Source of the DNA: Cognatishimia coralii
GTDB taxonomy: Bacteria > Pseudomonadota > Alphaproteobacteria > Rhodobacterales > Rhodobacteraceae
Assembly (NCBI RefSeq): GCF_037478305.1
Contig: NZ_JBBGAZ010000003.1
Location: 186,001 to 250,000 of the forward strand
Direction: 5' to 3'
Length of the DNA stretch: 64,000 nucleotides
In this document: piece by piece, positions 49,971 to 61,007 of the stretch
Layout of the letters: each line of letters starts with the position of its first letter
Position numbering within the stretch: the first letter of the stretch is position 1
Position numbers and translations under genes: made by a program
Notes under the pieces: model-generated
Told to the model about the DNA's origin: nothing
What the model saw: only the letters and a program-made list of their open reading frames with translations
The model's database searches: none

Positions 49971-50821
49971 TAAGCCGCTATACAGGCTGCCATCAACCGA
50001 TAGACAATTTGCGCGGCGGTGAAATCCCAAGCGGCATTGCCATCCGGGGCCAGTTCCACGACATCTAGCCCAACACATCTACGCCCCTTGAGGGCATGCT
50101 CTACCAACCTAAGCGATTGATAATACCCAAGCCCTCCGGGCACTGGCGTCCCGGTCGCGGGCATCAAGCTAGGATCCAGCCCATCAACGTCAAAGCTGAC
50201 ATAGACCAGCTTAGGAAAATCATCTGGCAGATCGACCTCAAAGAGATTGCCAACGACCAACTCCTCGGCATCTTTGTAAAAGACACCATTAGCGTCGCGG
50301 CTGTCCATTTCCTGCTGACACAGCGCGCGGACCCCGAATTGCGCGAGACAAATGCCCTCTTCGCTCAAGAGGTGCATGACAGAAGCATGGGAGTGTTTGT
50401 TGCCCTGATACGCCACCCGCAAATCAGCATGGGCGTCGATCTGCACCACCCCAACCGGCTGGCCCAGCGCGCGTGCCACGCCCATCACAGCGCCGAAGCT
50501 CAGCGAGTGTTCGCCGCCCAATGTCACGGGAATACGTCCTTCGGCCACGACGCGCGCGGTGCGTGCGGCGAGGCGCTCCATCACATCTGGCAAATCGCCT
50601 GTACAGTCCAGCGGTTCCTGCGTGAAAATACCGGCGGCGCAGGGCTCGCGACCGTTGGTAATGCGCTCGAGCTCGTTTGACGCCTCGATGATGGCTGCGG
50701 GGCCTTTGGCGGTGCCAGATCCGTAGGAAACCGTCCGTTCAAGCGGGACTGGAATGACATGGAAACGTGCGTCTTCGTTGCGCTCATCAGGTGTCAGTTC
50801 GCTGTCGAGAAATACGCTCAT
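49970..50821 (-). CDS. speB: Agmatinase
   Basis: A 283-residue binuclear-manganese ureohydrolase that converts agmatine to putrescine and urea. Metal-binding motifs are LGGEHSLSFG near residue 100, IDAHADLR near 127 and SFDVDGLDPS near 208, with the usual GLDVVEL block near 250. The arginase/agmatinase choice is made from context: speA (arginine decarboxylase) heads the same operon. It starts in the last base of the nspC stop (TGATG). Confidence 0.9.
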   Translation of the reverse strand: MSVFLDSELTPDERNEDARFHVIPVPLERTVSYGSGTAKGPAAIIEASNELERITNGREPCAAGIFTQEPLDCTGDLPDVMERLAARTARVVAEGRIPVTLGGEHSLSFGAVMGVARALGQPVGVVQIDAHADLRVAYQGNKHSHASVMHLLSEEGICLAQFGVRALCQQEMDSRDANGVFYKDAEELVVGNLFEVDLPDDFPKLVYVSFDVDGLDPSLMPATGTPVPGGLGYYQSLRLVEHALKGRRCVGLDVVELAPDGNAAWDFTAAQIVYRLMAACIAA

Positions 50822-51987
50822 CAGAGACGGCCCTTGAAGTCAGAATAGGAAAACTCGCGTATCATACGAAGATCATCGGTGGTGCTGTTCCACAGTGCAA
50901 TCGCAGGCAGAGGCACGCCGTTGAATGTATTGGTTTTCACCATCGAATAATGCGCCTGATCCAGAAACGCGAACCGCTGGCCAATCTTTACCTGAGCCGG
51001 CCATGTATAGTCGCCGATGACATCGCCCGCGAGGCAAGAGGGCCCGCCTAGACGATAGGTACTTCCGTCTTCGACCTCTCCTAGCATGGCGGGGCGATAG
51101 GGGGCTTCGATCACGTCGGGCATGTGGCAGGTGGCCGAAATATCCGTGATGGCGATGTCCATGCCGTTGGTGAACGTATCAAGGATTTCGCCCACCAAGA
51201 TGCCTGCATCCAAGGCCACGGCCTCTCCGGGCTCGATCATCACGTCGACTTCGTATTTCTGACGGATGTCTTTCAGGAGATGGATCAAGACGTCGTGATT
51301 GTAGTCCGCGCGGGTGATATGATGCCCGCCGCCGAAGTTGATCCATTTCAATTGTTTAAAATACGGGATCAGCTTGAATTCCACGGACGACCAGACATGC
51401 AGCAGAGGATCGACGCCCTGTTCGCAGAGCACATGCATATGCAGCCCGTCGACGCCTTCGAGCACCTCCGGCGTCAATTGACTGATGGGCGTGCCCAGAC
51501 GCGAGCAAGGGGCGGCTGGGTCGTATTTGGCGACCTCTCCGACCGAGTATTCAGGATTGATGCGGAGGCCAACCTGAACGCCTGCCGCGTGGCACTTCGC
51601 GAGAAAGCGGTCTTTTTGGCCAGGAGAGTTGAAGATCACATGGTCCGACAGCGCAATGATCTCGTCGATATCGCTGTCCTTGTAGCCTGCACAGAATGTC
51701 GCGACCTCGCCGCCGTATTCTTCACGGCCCAAGCGCGCCTCATAGATGCCTGACGCACAGGTGCCGTCGAGGTATTTGCTGACCAAGGGTGCGGTCGAGA
51801 ACATTGAAAAGGCTTTGAGCGCGGCGAGCACCTTTGCGCCCGAGGCATCTGCCACGTGGCGCAGGACCTTGAGATTGGCTTCAATCGCGGCCTCGTCCAC
51901 CACGAAACAGGGGCTCGGCACGCGGCTAAGGTCAAAGTCGCGAAACGCGCCCGGATCGCCGGCTTGGGTGGTCATCATCTCGGGCAT
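50821..51987 (-). CDS. nspC: Carboxynorspermidine/carboxyspermidine decarboxylase
   Basis: A 388-residue fold-type III PLP decarboxylase that converts carboxyspermidine to spermidine. The PLP lysine is K58 in VLAALKAFSMF. Other landmarks are CASGIYEARLG, LRINPEYSVGEV, GLHMHVLCEQG, INFGGGHHITRADY and IEPGEAVALDAG. The ATG at 51987 has GAGG upstream, and the longer open frame overlaps the upstream gene without similarity. It is the third gene of the polyamine operon and overlaps speB by one base. A repeat with a GC hairpin lies just upstream. Confidence 0.93.
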   Translation of the reverse strand: MPEMMTTQAGDPGAFRDFDLSRVPSPCFVVDEAAIEANLKVLRHVADASGAKVLAALKAFSMFSTAPLVSKYLDGTCASGIYEARLGREEYGGEVATFCAGYKDSDIDEIIALSDHVIFNSPGQKDRFLAKCHAAGVQVGLRINPEYSVGEVAKYDPAAPCSRLGTPISQLTPEVLEGVDGLHMHVLCEQGVDPLLHVWSSVEFKLIPYFKQLKWINFGGGHHITRADYNHDVLIHLLKDIRQKYEVDVMIEPGEAVALDAGILVGEILDTFTNGMDIAITDISATCHMPDVIEAPYRPAMLGEVEDGSTYRLGGPSCLAGDVIGDYTWPAQVKIGQRFAFLDQAHYSMVKTNTFNGVPLPAIALWNSTTDDLRMIREFSYSDFKGRL

Positions 51988-52004
51988 TTGGGCCTCGTTT
52001 CTGG

Positions 52005-52052
52005 CTTCGCTGGGGGCCAGCCCCCAAGACCCCCGGGATATTTCTGGCAAGA
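52005..52052. repeat. Dispersed repeat, copy 2 (between polyamine genes)
   Basis: The hairpin GGGGG-CCAG-CCCCC (52012-52025) and the block at 52031-52052 mirror copy 1 in opposite orientation. It occupies the 94-base gap between the carboxyspermidine dehydrogenase and nspC genes, inside an otherwise tight operon, and may attenuate or process the message. Confidence 0.6.
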
Positions 52053-52081
52053 GAAAATGGAGGCTGGAGGCTTGGAGGTTT

Positions 52082-53293
52082 TTAGAAGTCGACCGGGCCG
52101 TCGAGTTCGTGGACCTGCCATGGCAGGCCGTGGGTATTGAGCATGTCCATGAAGTCATCTGGATCGAGTTGCTCCATATTCCAGACACCTGGCTCTTTCC
52201 AGTTGCCTTTGAGGAGCTGTGCAGCGCCGATCATGGCAGGCACGCCGGTGGTGTAGCTGACCGCTTGCGAGCCGACTTCGGCGTAGCATTCTTCGTGGTC
52301 GCAGATGTTGTAGATGTAGAAGGTCTTCTCGCCCGAGCCGTCTTTGGCTTGACCTGTCGCGATATCGCCAATGCAGGCTTTGCCTTTGGTCAGCGCGCCC
52401 AGATCGCCGGGATCGGGCAAGAGCGTTTTCAGGAACTGGATCGGGATGATTTCATGACCGTCATGCACCACCGGATCGATACGGGTCATGCCGACGTTCT
52501 GCAGCACTTTGGCGTGCATGATGTAGGCATCGCCGAAGGTCATCCAGAACCGCGCGCGTTCGATTTCGGGGAAGTGGGTGGAAAGCGACTCCAGTTCCTC
52601 ATGATACATCAAGTACATGTTTTTGTTGCCAATCCCCGGGAAGTCGAACTCGACCTTTGTGGACATGGCCTCGCTGGTTTGCCAGTCTCCACCTTCCCAG
52701 TGGCGCACTTCCGCGAGCACTTCGCGCAGGTTGATTTCCGGGTTGAAGTTGGTGGCAAAAGCCTGGCCGTTGTCGCCGCCATTGGCGTCCAGAATGTCGA
52801 TCTGGCGGATGGTGTCGAGCTTGTGTTTCTTGAGCCAAGTGGCAAATACAGACGTCACGCCCGGATCAAAGCCAGAGCCGAGGATCGCGGTCAGACCCGC
52901 CTCTTTGAATTTGTCCTGATAGGCCCATTGCCAGTGGTATTCGAACTTGGCGACGTCTTCGGGTTCGTAGTTTGCCGTGTCCAGATAGTGGCAACCTGCT
53001 TCAAGGCAGGCGTCCATCAGGACGAGGTCCTGGTAGGGCAGCGCGAGGTTCACGAGGATTTCGGCACCTGTTTCTTTGATCAAGGCCACGGTTGCCGCGA
53101 CATCCATGGCATCCAGCGCTGCGGTTTTGATCGTGACGCCAGTGCGTTCCTTGACCGAGGCGGCAATCGCATCGCATTTGGATTTCGTCCGGCTCGCCAG
53201 CGTGATCTCGGTAAAGATATCGCTGTTCATCGCCATCTTATGCACGGCAGCGTGGGAAACGCCCCCTGCCCCGACAACCAGTGTTTTGCCCAT
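52082..53293 (-). CDS. Carboxynorspermidine/carboxyspermidine dehydrogenase
   Basis: A 403-residue saccharopine-dehydrogenase-like enzyme. It reductively joins aspartate semialdehyde with putrescine (or diaminopropane) to form carboxyspermidine (or carboxynorspermidine) using NADPH. The Rossmann motif KTLVVGAGGVSHAAVHKMA opens the protein, LASRTKSKCDAIA follows, and GSGFDPGVTSVFATWLKKH lies near residue 150. Co-occurrence with nspC on one operon fixes the role. ATG 53293 follows AGGAGTAGGG. It starts 23 bases after the speA stop. Confidence 0.92.
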   Translation of the reverse strand: MGKTLVVGAGGVSHAAVHKMAMNSDIFTEITLASRTKSKCDAIAASVKERTGVTIKTAALDAMDVAATVALIKETGAEILVNLALPYQDLVLMDACLEAGCHYLDTANYEPEDVAKFEYHWQWAYQDKFKEAGLTAILGSGFDPGVTSVFATWLKKHKLDTIRQIDILDANGGDNGQAFATNFNPEINLREVLAEVRHWEGGDWQTSEAMSTKVEFDFPGIGNKNMYLMYHEELESLSTHFPEIERARFWMTFGDAYIMHAKVLQNVGMTRIDPVVHDGHEIIPIQFLKTLLPDPGDLGALTKGKACIGDIATGQAKDGSGEKTFYIYNICDHEECYAEVGSQAVSYTTGVPAMIGAAQLLKGNWKEPGVWNMEQLDPDDFMDMLNTHGLPWQVHELDGPVDF

Positions 53294-53316
53294 GATCCCT
53301 ACTCCTGCGTTTGAGG

Positions 53317-55203
<1,887 letters not shown>

Positions 55204-55312
55204 TCACTGATCCCCCAAAAGGCGTAAGCTAACAGACGATTACCGGCTGTCCACCGGATGGCGCCGTTTAGGCGTGAAAAGGATTCGTGCCAAGAAGAAT
55301 TTTCACATGCAA

Positions 55313-55338
55313 AAGGGCGTAGGGGGAACTACGCCCTT
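55313..55338 (-). terminator. Rho-independent terminator of the inositol operon
   Basis: AAGGGCGTAG and CTACGCCCTT pair perfectly over 10 bases around a 6-base loop, 24 bases after the iolG stop. Leftward, the stem runs into TTTT. The gap from 55204 to here holds the presumed speA promoter and nothing else I can name. Confidence 0.88.
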
Positions 55339-55361
55339 GTAGGTGTTTACCTGTGCCGGAC

Positions 55362-56354
55362 TTAGGAGAGAGAGACCGGTTGTTTTGCCTCCAGAGACTC
55401 TGCAGCAGCATCTGCCAAGACCTGCGCGCGCAAGCCATCCTCAATAGTTGGGCTGATAGGCGTTCCGTCGCGCACCGCATCTACAAAATGCGCCATCTCG
55501 CGGCGATAGGCCTCGGCGTAGCGCTCAAGGAAGAAATGCTGCGCAGGGGCCGCACGGAACCCATTCGCGGTCGCGACCTCTACGGTGTTTTCCAGCATAT
55601 TCTCAGCGCGCAACATGCCGGCCGATCCATGCACCTCGATGCGCTGGTCATAGCCATAGCTTGCGCGACGGGAATTGCTGATCTGACAGATTTTGCCGCT
55701 GGCAGTCGTCAGGGTGACGGCGGCTGTGTCCACGTCTCCTGCTTTGCCAATTTCGGGATCCACCAGAGACGCGCCGACCGCATAGACCGACACCGGCTCT
55801 TCGCCCAACAGGAAGCGCGCCATATCCAGATCGTGGATCATCATGTCGCGAAACAGCCCGCCCGAACTTTTGATGTAGCTCACGGGGGGCGGAGACGGGT
55901 CGCGGGACAGGATCGTGACGATCTCGACGTCTCCGATTTCGCCACTTGCGATGCGAGATTGGACGTTGGCGAAATTCGGGTCAAAGCGGCGGTTGAAGGC
56001 CGTGAGGAACGGGACGCCCGCCTTATCGACGGCTGTCATACATTCGCGAATGCGATCCGCGGACATGTCGACCGGCTTCTCGCAAAAGATCGCTTTGCCG
56101 TTAGCGGCGGCGGCATGGATTAGATCGTAGTGCGTATCTGTCGGGGTGCCGATCACAACCGCATCCAAATCCGCGCTTTCGATCAGGGCCATTGAGTCTA
56201 GCACCTGAGCCCCTGTTTGCGCGGCCAAAGCCTCGGCGGGGGCGGCGAAAGCATCAGCAACTGCCGAGACCCGAACGCCCTCAATATGGGCCACGGATTT
56301 CGCGTGGACCTGACCGATGCGGCCACATCCCAAAAGACCAATATTCAGCATCAT
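55362..56354 (-). CDS. iolG: Inositol 2-dehydrogenase
   Basis: A 330-residue Gfo/Idh/MocA enzyme that oxidises myo-inositol to scyllo-inosose with NAD+. The Rossmann motif LNIGLLGCGRIGQVHAKSV opens it, and the family signature IFCEKPVDMS lies near residue 90. The catalytic Asp-His region reads GGLFRDMMIHDLDMARFLLGE near 165-185, and NRRFDPNF matches inositol dehydrogenases. It is the last gene of the iol operon, overlapping the aldolase by four bases, and is followed by a terminator. Confidence 0.92.
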   Translation of the reverse strand: MMLNIGLLGCGRIGQVHAKSVAHIEGVRVSAVADAFAAPAEALAAQTGAQVLDSMALIESADLDAVVIGTPTDTHYDLIHAAAANGKAIFCEKPVDMSADRIRECMTAVDKAGVPFLTAFNRRFDPNFANVQSRIASGEIGDVEIVTILSRDPSPPPVSYIKSSGGLFRDMMIHDLDMARFLLGEEPVSVYAVGASLVDPEIGKAGDVDTAAVTLTTASGKICQISNSRRASYGYDQRIEVHGSAGMLRAENMLENTVEVATANGFRAAPAQHFFLERYAEAYRREMAHFVDAVRDGTPISPTIEDGLRAQVLADAAAESLEAKQPVSLS

Positions 56355-57184
56355 TCTGCCCCTTTGAATGCGCGAAGGACGCGACGTGTGGCGTCAAACA
56401 CAGGATCATGCGTTTCCTGCAGGATCTGGACGCGGTCAAACCTGTTTTCATCCTTGTTGACCGAGTCCCTCAGGGCGTGACCAAACGCCATGCGCAGCTC
56501 TGTTCCGATATTGAACTTACAGATTTTCGAGCCGCGCGCCAAAGCGGTGCGTTGCGCAACCGGCACGCCAGAGCCGCCATGGATAACCAATGGCACCTCA
56601 GTCACAGCCTCAATCGCGCGGATGCGAGGCTCGTCCAATCCACCCTCTTTGTCCTGTTGCAGATGCACATTGCCAACAGAGATCGCCATTGCGTCAACGC
56701 CCGACTCCCGCGCAAACTTTGCGGCCTCCTCTGGATCCGTCCCCGCTGAATTTTCGCCGCCGGAGTAGCCAACGAACCCGATCTCGCCCTCACAGGAGAT
56801 CCCCGCCGCATGGGCCATTTCGGCAATCCGAGCCGTCTCTTCGATATTCTGCGCCAAGGGCTTGCGAGAGCCGTCAAACATCAGTGAGGTAAACCCGCTG
56901 TCCAAGGCCTCTTTGCATTCCTCAAATGTGTAGCCATGGTCCAAATGCGCCACGACCGGAACCGAGGCATTCTCGGCCAGTTGCCGGAACATTTTGCCCA
57001 GCACCGGCAAAGGCGTGTGCGCGCGACAACTTGGCCCTGCCTGCAAGATCACCGAGACCTCTTCGGCCTCTGCCGCCGCAACATAGGCGCGCATTTCTTC
57101 CCAACCGAGTGTCACAAGACCAGCCACAGCGTATCCCTGCTTCAGCGCGGGCTGAAGCACTTCTGATAATGTTGCGAGCGTCAT
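56351..57184 (-). CDS. Class II aldolase, probably for 2-deoxy-5-keto-gluconate 6-phosphate
   Basis: A 277-residue class II fructose-bisphosphate-type aldolase. Zinc ligands are visible in VVAHLDHGYTFEEC, GISCEGEIGFVG and LVIHGGSGVP. Its place between iolB and iolG suggests it does the IolJ reaction, splitting DKGP into dihydroxyacetone phosphate and malonate semialdehyde. ATG 57184 lies inside the iolB stop (four-base overlap). A longer open frame upstream has no similarity to the family. Confidence 0.85.
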   Translation of the reverse strand: MTLATLSEVLQPALKQGYAVAGLVTLGWEEMRAYVAAAEAEEVSVILQAGPSCRAHTPLPVLGKMFRQLAENASVPVVAHLDHGYTFEECKEALDSGFTSLMFDGSRKPLAQNIEETARIAEMAHAAGISCEGEIGFVGYSGGENSAGTDPEEAAKFARESGVDAMAISVGNVHLQQDKEGGLDEPRIRAIEAVTEVPLVIHGGSGVPVAQRTALARGSKICKFNIGTELRMAFGHALRDSVNKDENRFDRVQILQETHDPVFDATRRVLRAFKGAE

Positions 57185-58023
57185 TTGAACTTGGCCACCA
57201 TATCCATAATGCCCGGGATCGTGTGCAGCTGTTCCGCGTGCTGCGGCTGGAAATACTGCTTCAGGCTGCGTTGGCTGAGGCCGCCCAGAATGGTGAAGTA
57301 ATACATCTGATAGCCCGGCATCGCTACGCAGGGGTGATAGCCCGAACGCAGACAAATCGTGGAGCCATCCACGATGTGATGCGCGTCACCCATGGCGTCG
57401 CCCTCTTGCTGGATGATCTGAACGCCTGTGCCGTAGTTTGGCTTGAACCGATAGTTATAGGTTTCGTCATGACGGGTTTCGTCAGGCAGCCGGTCTGTAT
57501 CGTGTTTATGAGGAGGAAACCCAGACCAGCCGCCCTCACCCACAGTGTAAAGTTCGCTCACCAAGAGGCGGCCCACCTTGTCGTGATGATTGGCCCCAAG
57601 GATATGTTTGATCTTGCGGTGTGTTTTGGTGTCGTCAGAACCATATTGCACCACATCGAGATCTGCGGCGCGCACGTCAAAGGGTTCCAGAACCTTGTCG
57701 TATTTCGCGCCCGCGATGAAGGTTTCGGTCTCCTCCGTCACGCAGGTGATCCGCACCTTTGCGCCAACGGGGACATAGACGCCCTCAGGTTCTCCGTCCC
57801 AGACATCGACCGTACGGTTGCCCAGCGCGGGATATTTTGCGCCGTCGACATCCACATCAACCGTGCCAGTGCCGGGCACAACACAGGTCTCGTAGCCCGG
57901 AGTGGCGTATTCAAAGGTCTCGCCCTTCTTGAGCTTGACGATGTTGAAATAATTCAGCGGTACAAAGCCGTCTTCGACATCCACGATCGGTTTGTTTTCG
58001 TTATCATATGGGGCGATATGCAT
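57181..58023 (-). CDS. iolB: 5-deoxy-glucuronate isomerase
   Basis: A 280-residue bicupin that isomerises 5-deoxyglucuronate to 2-deoxy-5-keto-gluconate in inositol breakdown. Typical segments are GYETCVVPGTGTVDVDVDG, ILGANHHDKVGRLLVSE, GGWSGFPPHKHDTDRLP with metal-binding histidines, and YHPCVAMPGYQMYYFTILGG. AAAGGA precedes the ATG. It follows iolC by 12 bases. Confidence 0.95.
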   Translation of the reverse strand: MHIAPYDNENKPIVDVEDGFVPLNYFNIVKLKKGETFEYATPGYETCVVPGTGTVDVDVDGAKYPALGNRTVDVWDGEPEGVYVPVGAKVRITCVTEETETFIAGAKYDKVLEPFDVRAADLDVVQYGSDDTKTHRKIKHILGANHHDKVGRLLVSELYTVGEGGWSGFPPHKHDTDRLPDETRHDETYNYRFKPNYGTGVQIIQQEGDAMGDAHHIVDGSTICLRSGYHPCVAMPGYQMYYFTILGGLSQRSLKQYFQPQHAEQLHTIPGIMDMVAKFK

Positions 58024-58035
58024 GGGTTCGTCCTT

Positions 58036-59013
58036 TCAGCACGTCGTGGGGCCGGGATGGGATTTGAGGAAGGCGTCAAGCTGGTCGCCATTGGGCATCG
58101 CAGGCGCGCAGCCAGGCTGCGACACAACGATGGACGCACAGGCCGAGCCGCGCAAAACGGCGTCTTTCATGGGACGGCCTTCGGAAAGTGAGGCGAGGAA
58201 GCCCGCCATGAAACTGTCGCCTGCGCCAGTCGGTTTGACGGCGTCGACAGGGAATATTCCTGTAATCAGCTCTTGGTCCTCGGCAAATGTCACCGCTCCA
58301 TGAGGGCCTTTTTTATAGACCACGATGGTTGCCGAGCTTTCAGCCAGAGACCGGGCCTTGGCGAGGCCTTTTTCGATGCCGCCTGCCATAAAGCCGAACT
58401 CTTCGTCATTGGCGACGATGACGTCAGACAGATTGCCTGCACGTGAGAGAACCTCTTCGGCGACCTCTGGAGACGGCCAGGAATATGGGCGATAATCCAC
58501 GTCGAAAATGATTGGAAGACCGGCCTCTTTCGCCAGTTCAAAGGCACGGAAGGCGGCGGACCGCGAGGGCTCGGCCGCAAAGACCGTGCCGGCGGTGATC
58601 AGCGCGCCATACTGAGAATAATCCACGGCTTCGACATCCTCGATGGACATGCGAAAATCAGCGGCGTTGTTGCGGTAGATCACGCTCTGATGCTCTTCGA
58701 TCCGCGTTTCATAGACCGCGAGCGAGGTCCGTTCCTCGCCTTTGATCCGTTTAACATGGCTGCGGTCGATCCCATAGTGATCCAACTGCCCCTCACAGTA
58801 CCAACCCACCGCATCGTCAGACACGCAGGTGACCAAAGCGGCCTTGCAGCCGAATTTGACCAAACCCGCTGCAATATTGGCAGAGCTTCCGCCCATGCCG
58901 ACCTTCAAATCCGTCGCGTCTTTGGTGCGCGTACCTGGTGGATCGGGCCAGAGGTCCATGCCGACCCGGCCAACCACCAGAAAGTTGCGTTTTGCGATCC
59001 CGTCCAGAACCAT
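58036..59013 (-). CDS. iolC: 5-dehydro-2-deoxygluconokinase
   Basis: A 325-residue PfkB-family sugar kinase phosphorylating 2-deoxy-5-keto-gluconate. The start NFLVVGRVGMDLWPDPPGT and GMGGSSANIAAGLVKFG are IolC-like, and the catalytic block DAVKPTGAGDSFMAGFLASL lies near residue 255. Many bacteria fuse IolC to a DUF2090 aldolase-like domain. Here it is a stand-alone kinase with a separate class II aldolase. ATG 59013 shares a base with the iolD stop (TGATG). Confidence 0.94.
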   Translation of the reverse strand: MVLDGIAKRNFLVVGRVGMDLWPDPPGTRTKDATDLKVGMGGSSANIAAGLVKFGCKAALVTCVSDDAVGWYCEGQLDHYGIDRSHVKRIKGEERTSLAVYETRIEEHQSVIYRNNAADFRMSIEDVEAVDYSQYGALITAGTVFAAEPSRSAAFRAFELAKEAGLPIIFDVDYRPYSWPSPEVAEEVLSRAGNLSDVIVANDEEFGFMAGGIEKGLAKARSLAESSATIVVYKKGPHGAVTFAEDQELITGIFPVDAVKPTGAGDSFMAGFLASLSEGRPMKDAVLRGSACASIVVSQPGCAPAMPNGDQLDAFLKSHPGPTTC

Positions 59014-60881
59014 CACACGCCCCGCCGTTGTTTTTCGCGAGTGGATTCCCAATCCAGATGGGCTGCGCGCACATTCTCGTCCTCGGTGATATGAGGCGTG
59101 CCGACTTCCCACCATGTGTGGCCTTCGGTGGTCCAGCCCTCGTAAGGGTCCACATCCATGACAATCACATAGGTCTTATCGCTCGCTTGCGCGCGCTTGA
59201 ACGCTTCGGCCAATTCCGCGGGGTTTGCGACACGTTCGGACGTCGCGCCCATGGACGCGGCGTGGGCGGTGAAGTCCACCGCGAAGGGCTCAGAGATCGT
59301 CGGGCAGTCGGCCAAGAGGTTGTTGAAGCTCTCGTTGCCAGTGTTGTTTTGCAATTTGTTGATGACGGCGAAACCTCCGTTGTCGAGCACAAGAACGATC
59401 ATCTTTTTGTTCGACAGGACAGACGAATAAATGTCCGAGTTCATCAACATATAGGACCCGTCGCCACAGAAGGTGATGGTGTCCCGTTCAGGTTCTCGCT
59501 GCGCCTGAGCAATCCGAGCGCCCCAGGCCCCCGCGATTTCGTAGCCCATGCAGGAGAAGCCGAATTCGACGTCCACTGTTCCGATATCAAGCGTGCGCCA
59601 GTTGGCGGTGACTTCGGCGGGCAGGCCTCCGGCAGCAGCGACGACGCGGTCGCGCGGATCAACGAGATCATTCACGACCCCGATGGCTTGGGCGTATGAA
59701 TTGGGGCGATTGCCGAAAGAGACGTTATCGGCCACATAGGCGTCCCAAGACTTGCGTTCATCCTGCGCCAAAGCGACCCAATCAGAGGGTGCAGTGTAGT
59801 CCAAAGCGTCGCTGAGGGCGGTTAAGCCCAACTTCGCATCCCCGACAACGGTCAAAGACATATGTTTGGCCGCATCGTGACGCGCCGCGTTCAAAGACAC
59901 GAATTGCGCGTCTTTGGCAAAGGCGGTCCATGAGCCAGTTGTAAAATCCTGAAGCCGCGTTCCGACCGCCAAGATCACATCCGCTTTTTCGGCAATCGCA
60001 TTCGCGGAGTCCGAGCCGGTCACGCCAATCGGACCGATATTCAAAGGATGCGTTGCCAAGAGGTTGGCGCGACCGGCGATGGTTTCTACAACAGGGATCT
60101 GATGCTTCTCGGCAAAAGCCGTTAGCTCTGTAACGGCGCGCGAGTATTGCACCCCGCCGCCTGCGATGATCATTGGGCGCTTGGCTTGTGACAGACAGGC
60201 AACGGCGTCGGCGATCTCTGCCGTATCAGGCGCCTGACGGCGAATGCGATGCACCTTCTTTTCAAAGAACACGGTCGGGTAGTCATAGGTCCACCCTTGC
60301 ACGTCCTGCGGCAGCCCAAGGAAGGCAGGACCGCAATCGGCCGGGTCAAGCATGGTCGCAATCGCAGATGGAAGGGACTGAATGACCTGCGCAGGGTGGG
60401 TGATGCGGTCCCAGAAACGGGTCACCGGTTTGAAGGCATCATTAACACCAAAGGTCGGGTCATTATAGTTTTCAAGCTGCTGCAACACCGGATCGGGCAG
60501 ACGCGTCAGGAAAGTATCGCCGCAGAGCAAAAGCATTGGCAGACGGTTTGCATGCGCCAAAGCAGCCGACGTCAAAAGGTTCGCAGTGCCCGGCCCCGCA
60601 GAGGCCGTACAGAACATGAAACGCTGCCGCAGCCATGTCTTTGCATAGCCTGCAGCCGCGAATCCCATGCTTTGTTCGTTCTGCCCGCGATAAAGCGGCA
60701 GTTCTTCCTTCACACCGTTCAGGGCCTCGCCCAGACAGGTCACATTGCCGTGGCCAAAGATCCCAAAGCCACCTCCGCACAGGCGCAGCTCTTCACCATC
60801 TATCTCGATGTATTGATTGGATAACCACCGGATGATCGCCTGAGCGGTCGTCAACCGAACAGTATCGTTCGTCTTAGTCAT
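59013..60881 (-). CDS. iolD: 3D-(3,5/4)-trihydroxycyclohexane-1,2-dione hydrolase
   Basis: A 622-residue thiamine-diphosphate enzyme that opens the inositol-derived ring to 5-deoxyglucuronate. The N-terminal TPP domain has FGIFGHGNVTCLGEAL, with AASASPGT-like TASAGPGTANLLTSAALAH near residue 90. The C-terminal TPP-binding motif is GDGSYMLMNSDIYSSVLSNK. Full family length. GGAGGGG precedes ATG 60881. It is the promoter-proximal gene of the operon, facing the LacI-type palindrome. Confidence 0.95.
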   Translation of the reverse strand: MTKTNDTVRLTTAQAIIRWLSNQYIEIDGEELRLCGGGFGIFGHGNVTCLGEALNGVKEELPLYRGQNEQSMGFAAAGYAKTWLRQRFMFCTASAGPGTANLLTSAALAHANRLPMLLLCGDTFLTRLPDPVLQQLENYNDPTFGVNDAFKPVTRFWDRITHPAQVIQSLPSAIATMLDPADCGPAFLGLPQDVQGWTYDYPTVFFEKKVHRIRRQAPDTAEIADAVACLSQAKRPMIIAGGGVQYSRAVTELTAFAEKHQIPVVETIAGRANLLATHPLNIGPIGVTGSDSANAIAEKADVILAVGTRLQDFTTGSWTAFAKDAQFVSLNAARHDAAKHMSLTVVGDAKLGLTALSDALDYTAPSDWVALAQDERKSWDAYVADNVSFGNRPNSYAQAIGVVNDLVDPRDRVVAAAGGLPAEVTANWRTLDIGTVDVEFGFSCMGYEIAGAWGARIAQAQREPERDTITFCGDGSYMLMNSDIYSSVLSNKKMIVLVLDNGGFAVINKLQNNTGNESFNNLLADCPTISEPFAVDFTAHAASMGATSERVANPAELAEAFKRAQASDKTYVIVMDVDPYEGWTTEGHTWWEVGTPHITEDENVRAAHLDWESTREKQRRGV

Positions 60882-60960
60882 GTCTGCCTGTCCCCTCCCT
60901 GGGAAAATTCGACGCGATGTCGAATGCAGCTTGCGAGTCGTTGATTCTCAGGATACTAAT

Positions 60961-60978
60961 TTTGCAACCGGTTGCAAA
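60961..60978. promoter_or_regulatory. Perfect palindromic operator between the divergent inositol units
   Basis: TTTGCAACCGGTTGCAAA is an 18-base perfect palindrome with the central CCGG and TTGCAA half sites typical of LacI-family operators. It lies 30 bases before the start of the + strand dehydrogenase and 80 before iolD, so one repressor could control both. No regulator gene is in the window. Confidence 0.75.
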
Positions 60979-61007
60979 TTGAATTTCAAACGGGGAGGAG
61001 AACAGAC

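Noticed and set aside
51746..53314. 522-codon open frame on the + strand over the polyamine genes
   Set aside because: It is the antisense shadow of nspC and carboxyspermidine dehydrogenase, with no domain, no ribosome site and high-GC third-position bias from the real strand.
56926..58191. 421-codon + strand frame
   Set aside because: Antisense to the iolB and aldolase genes, without family likeness.
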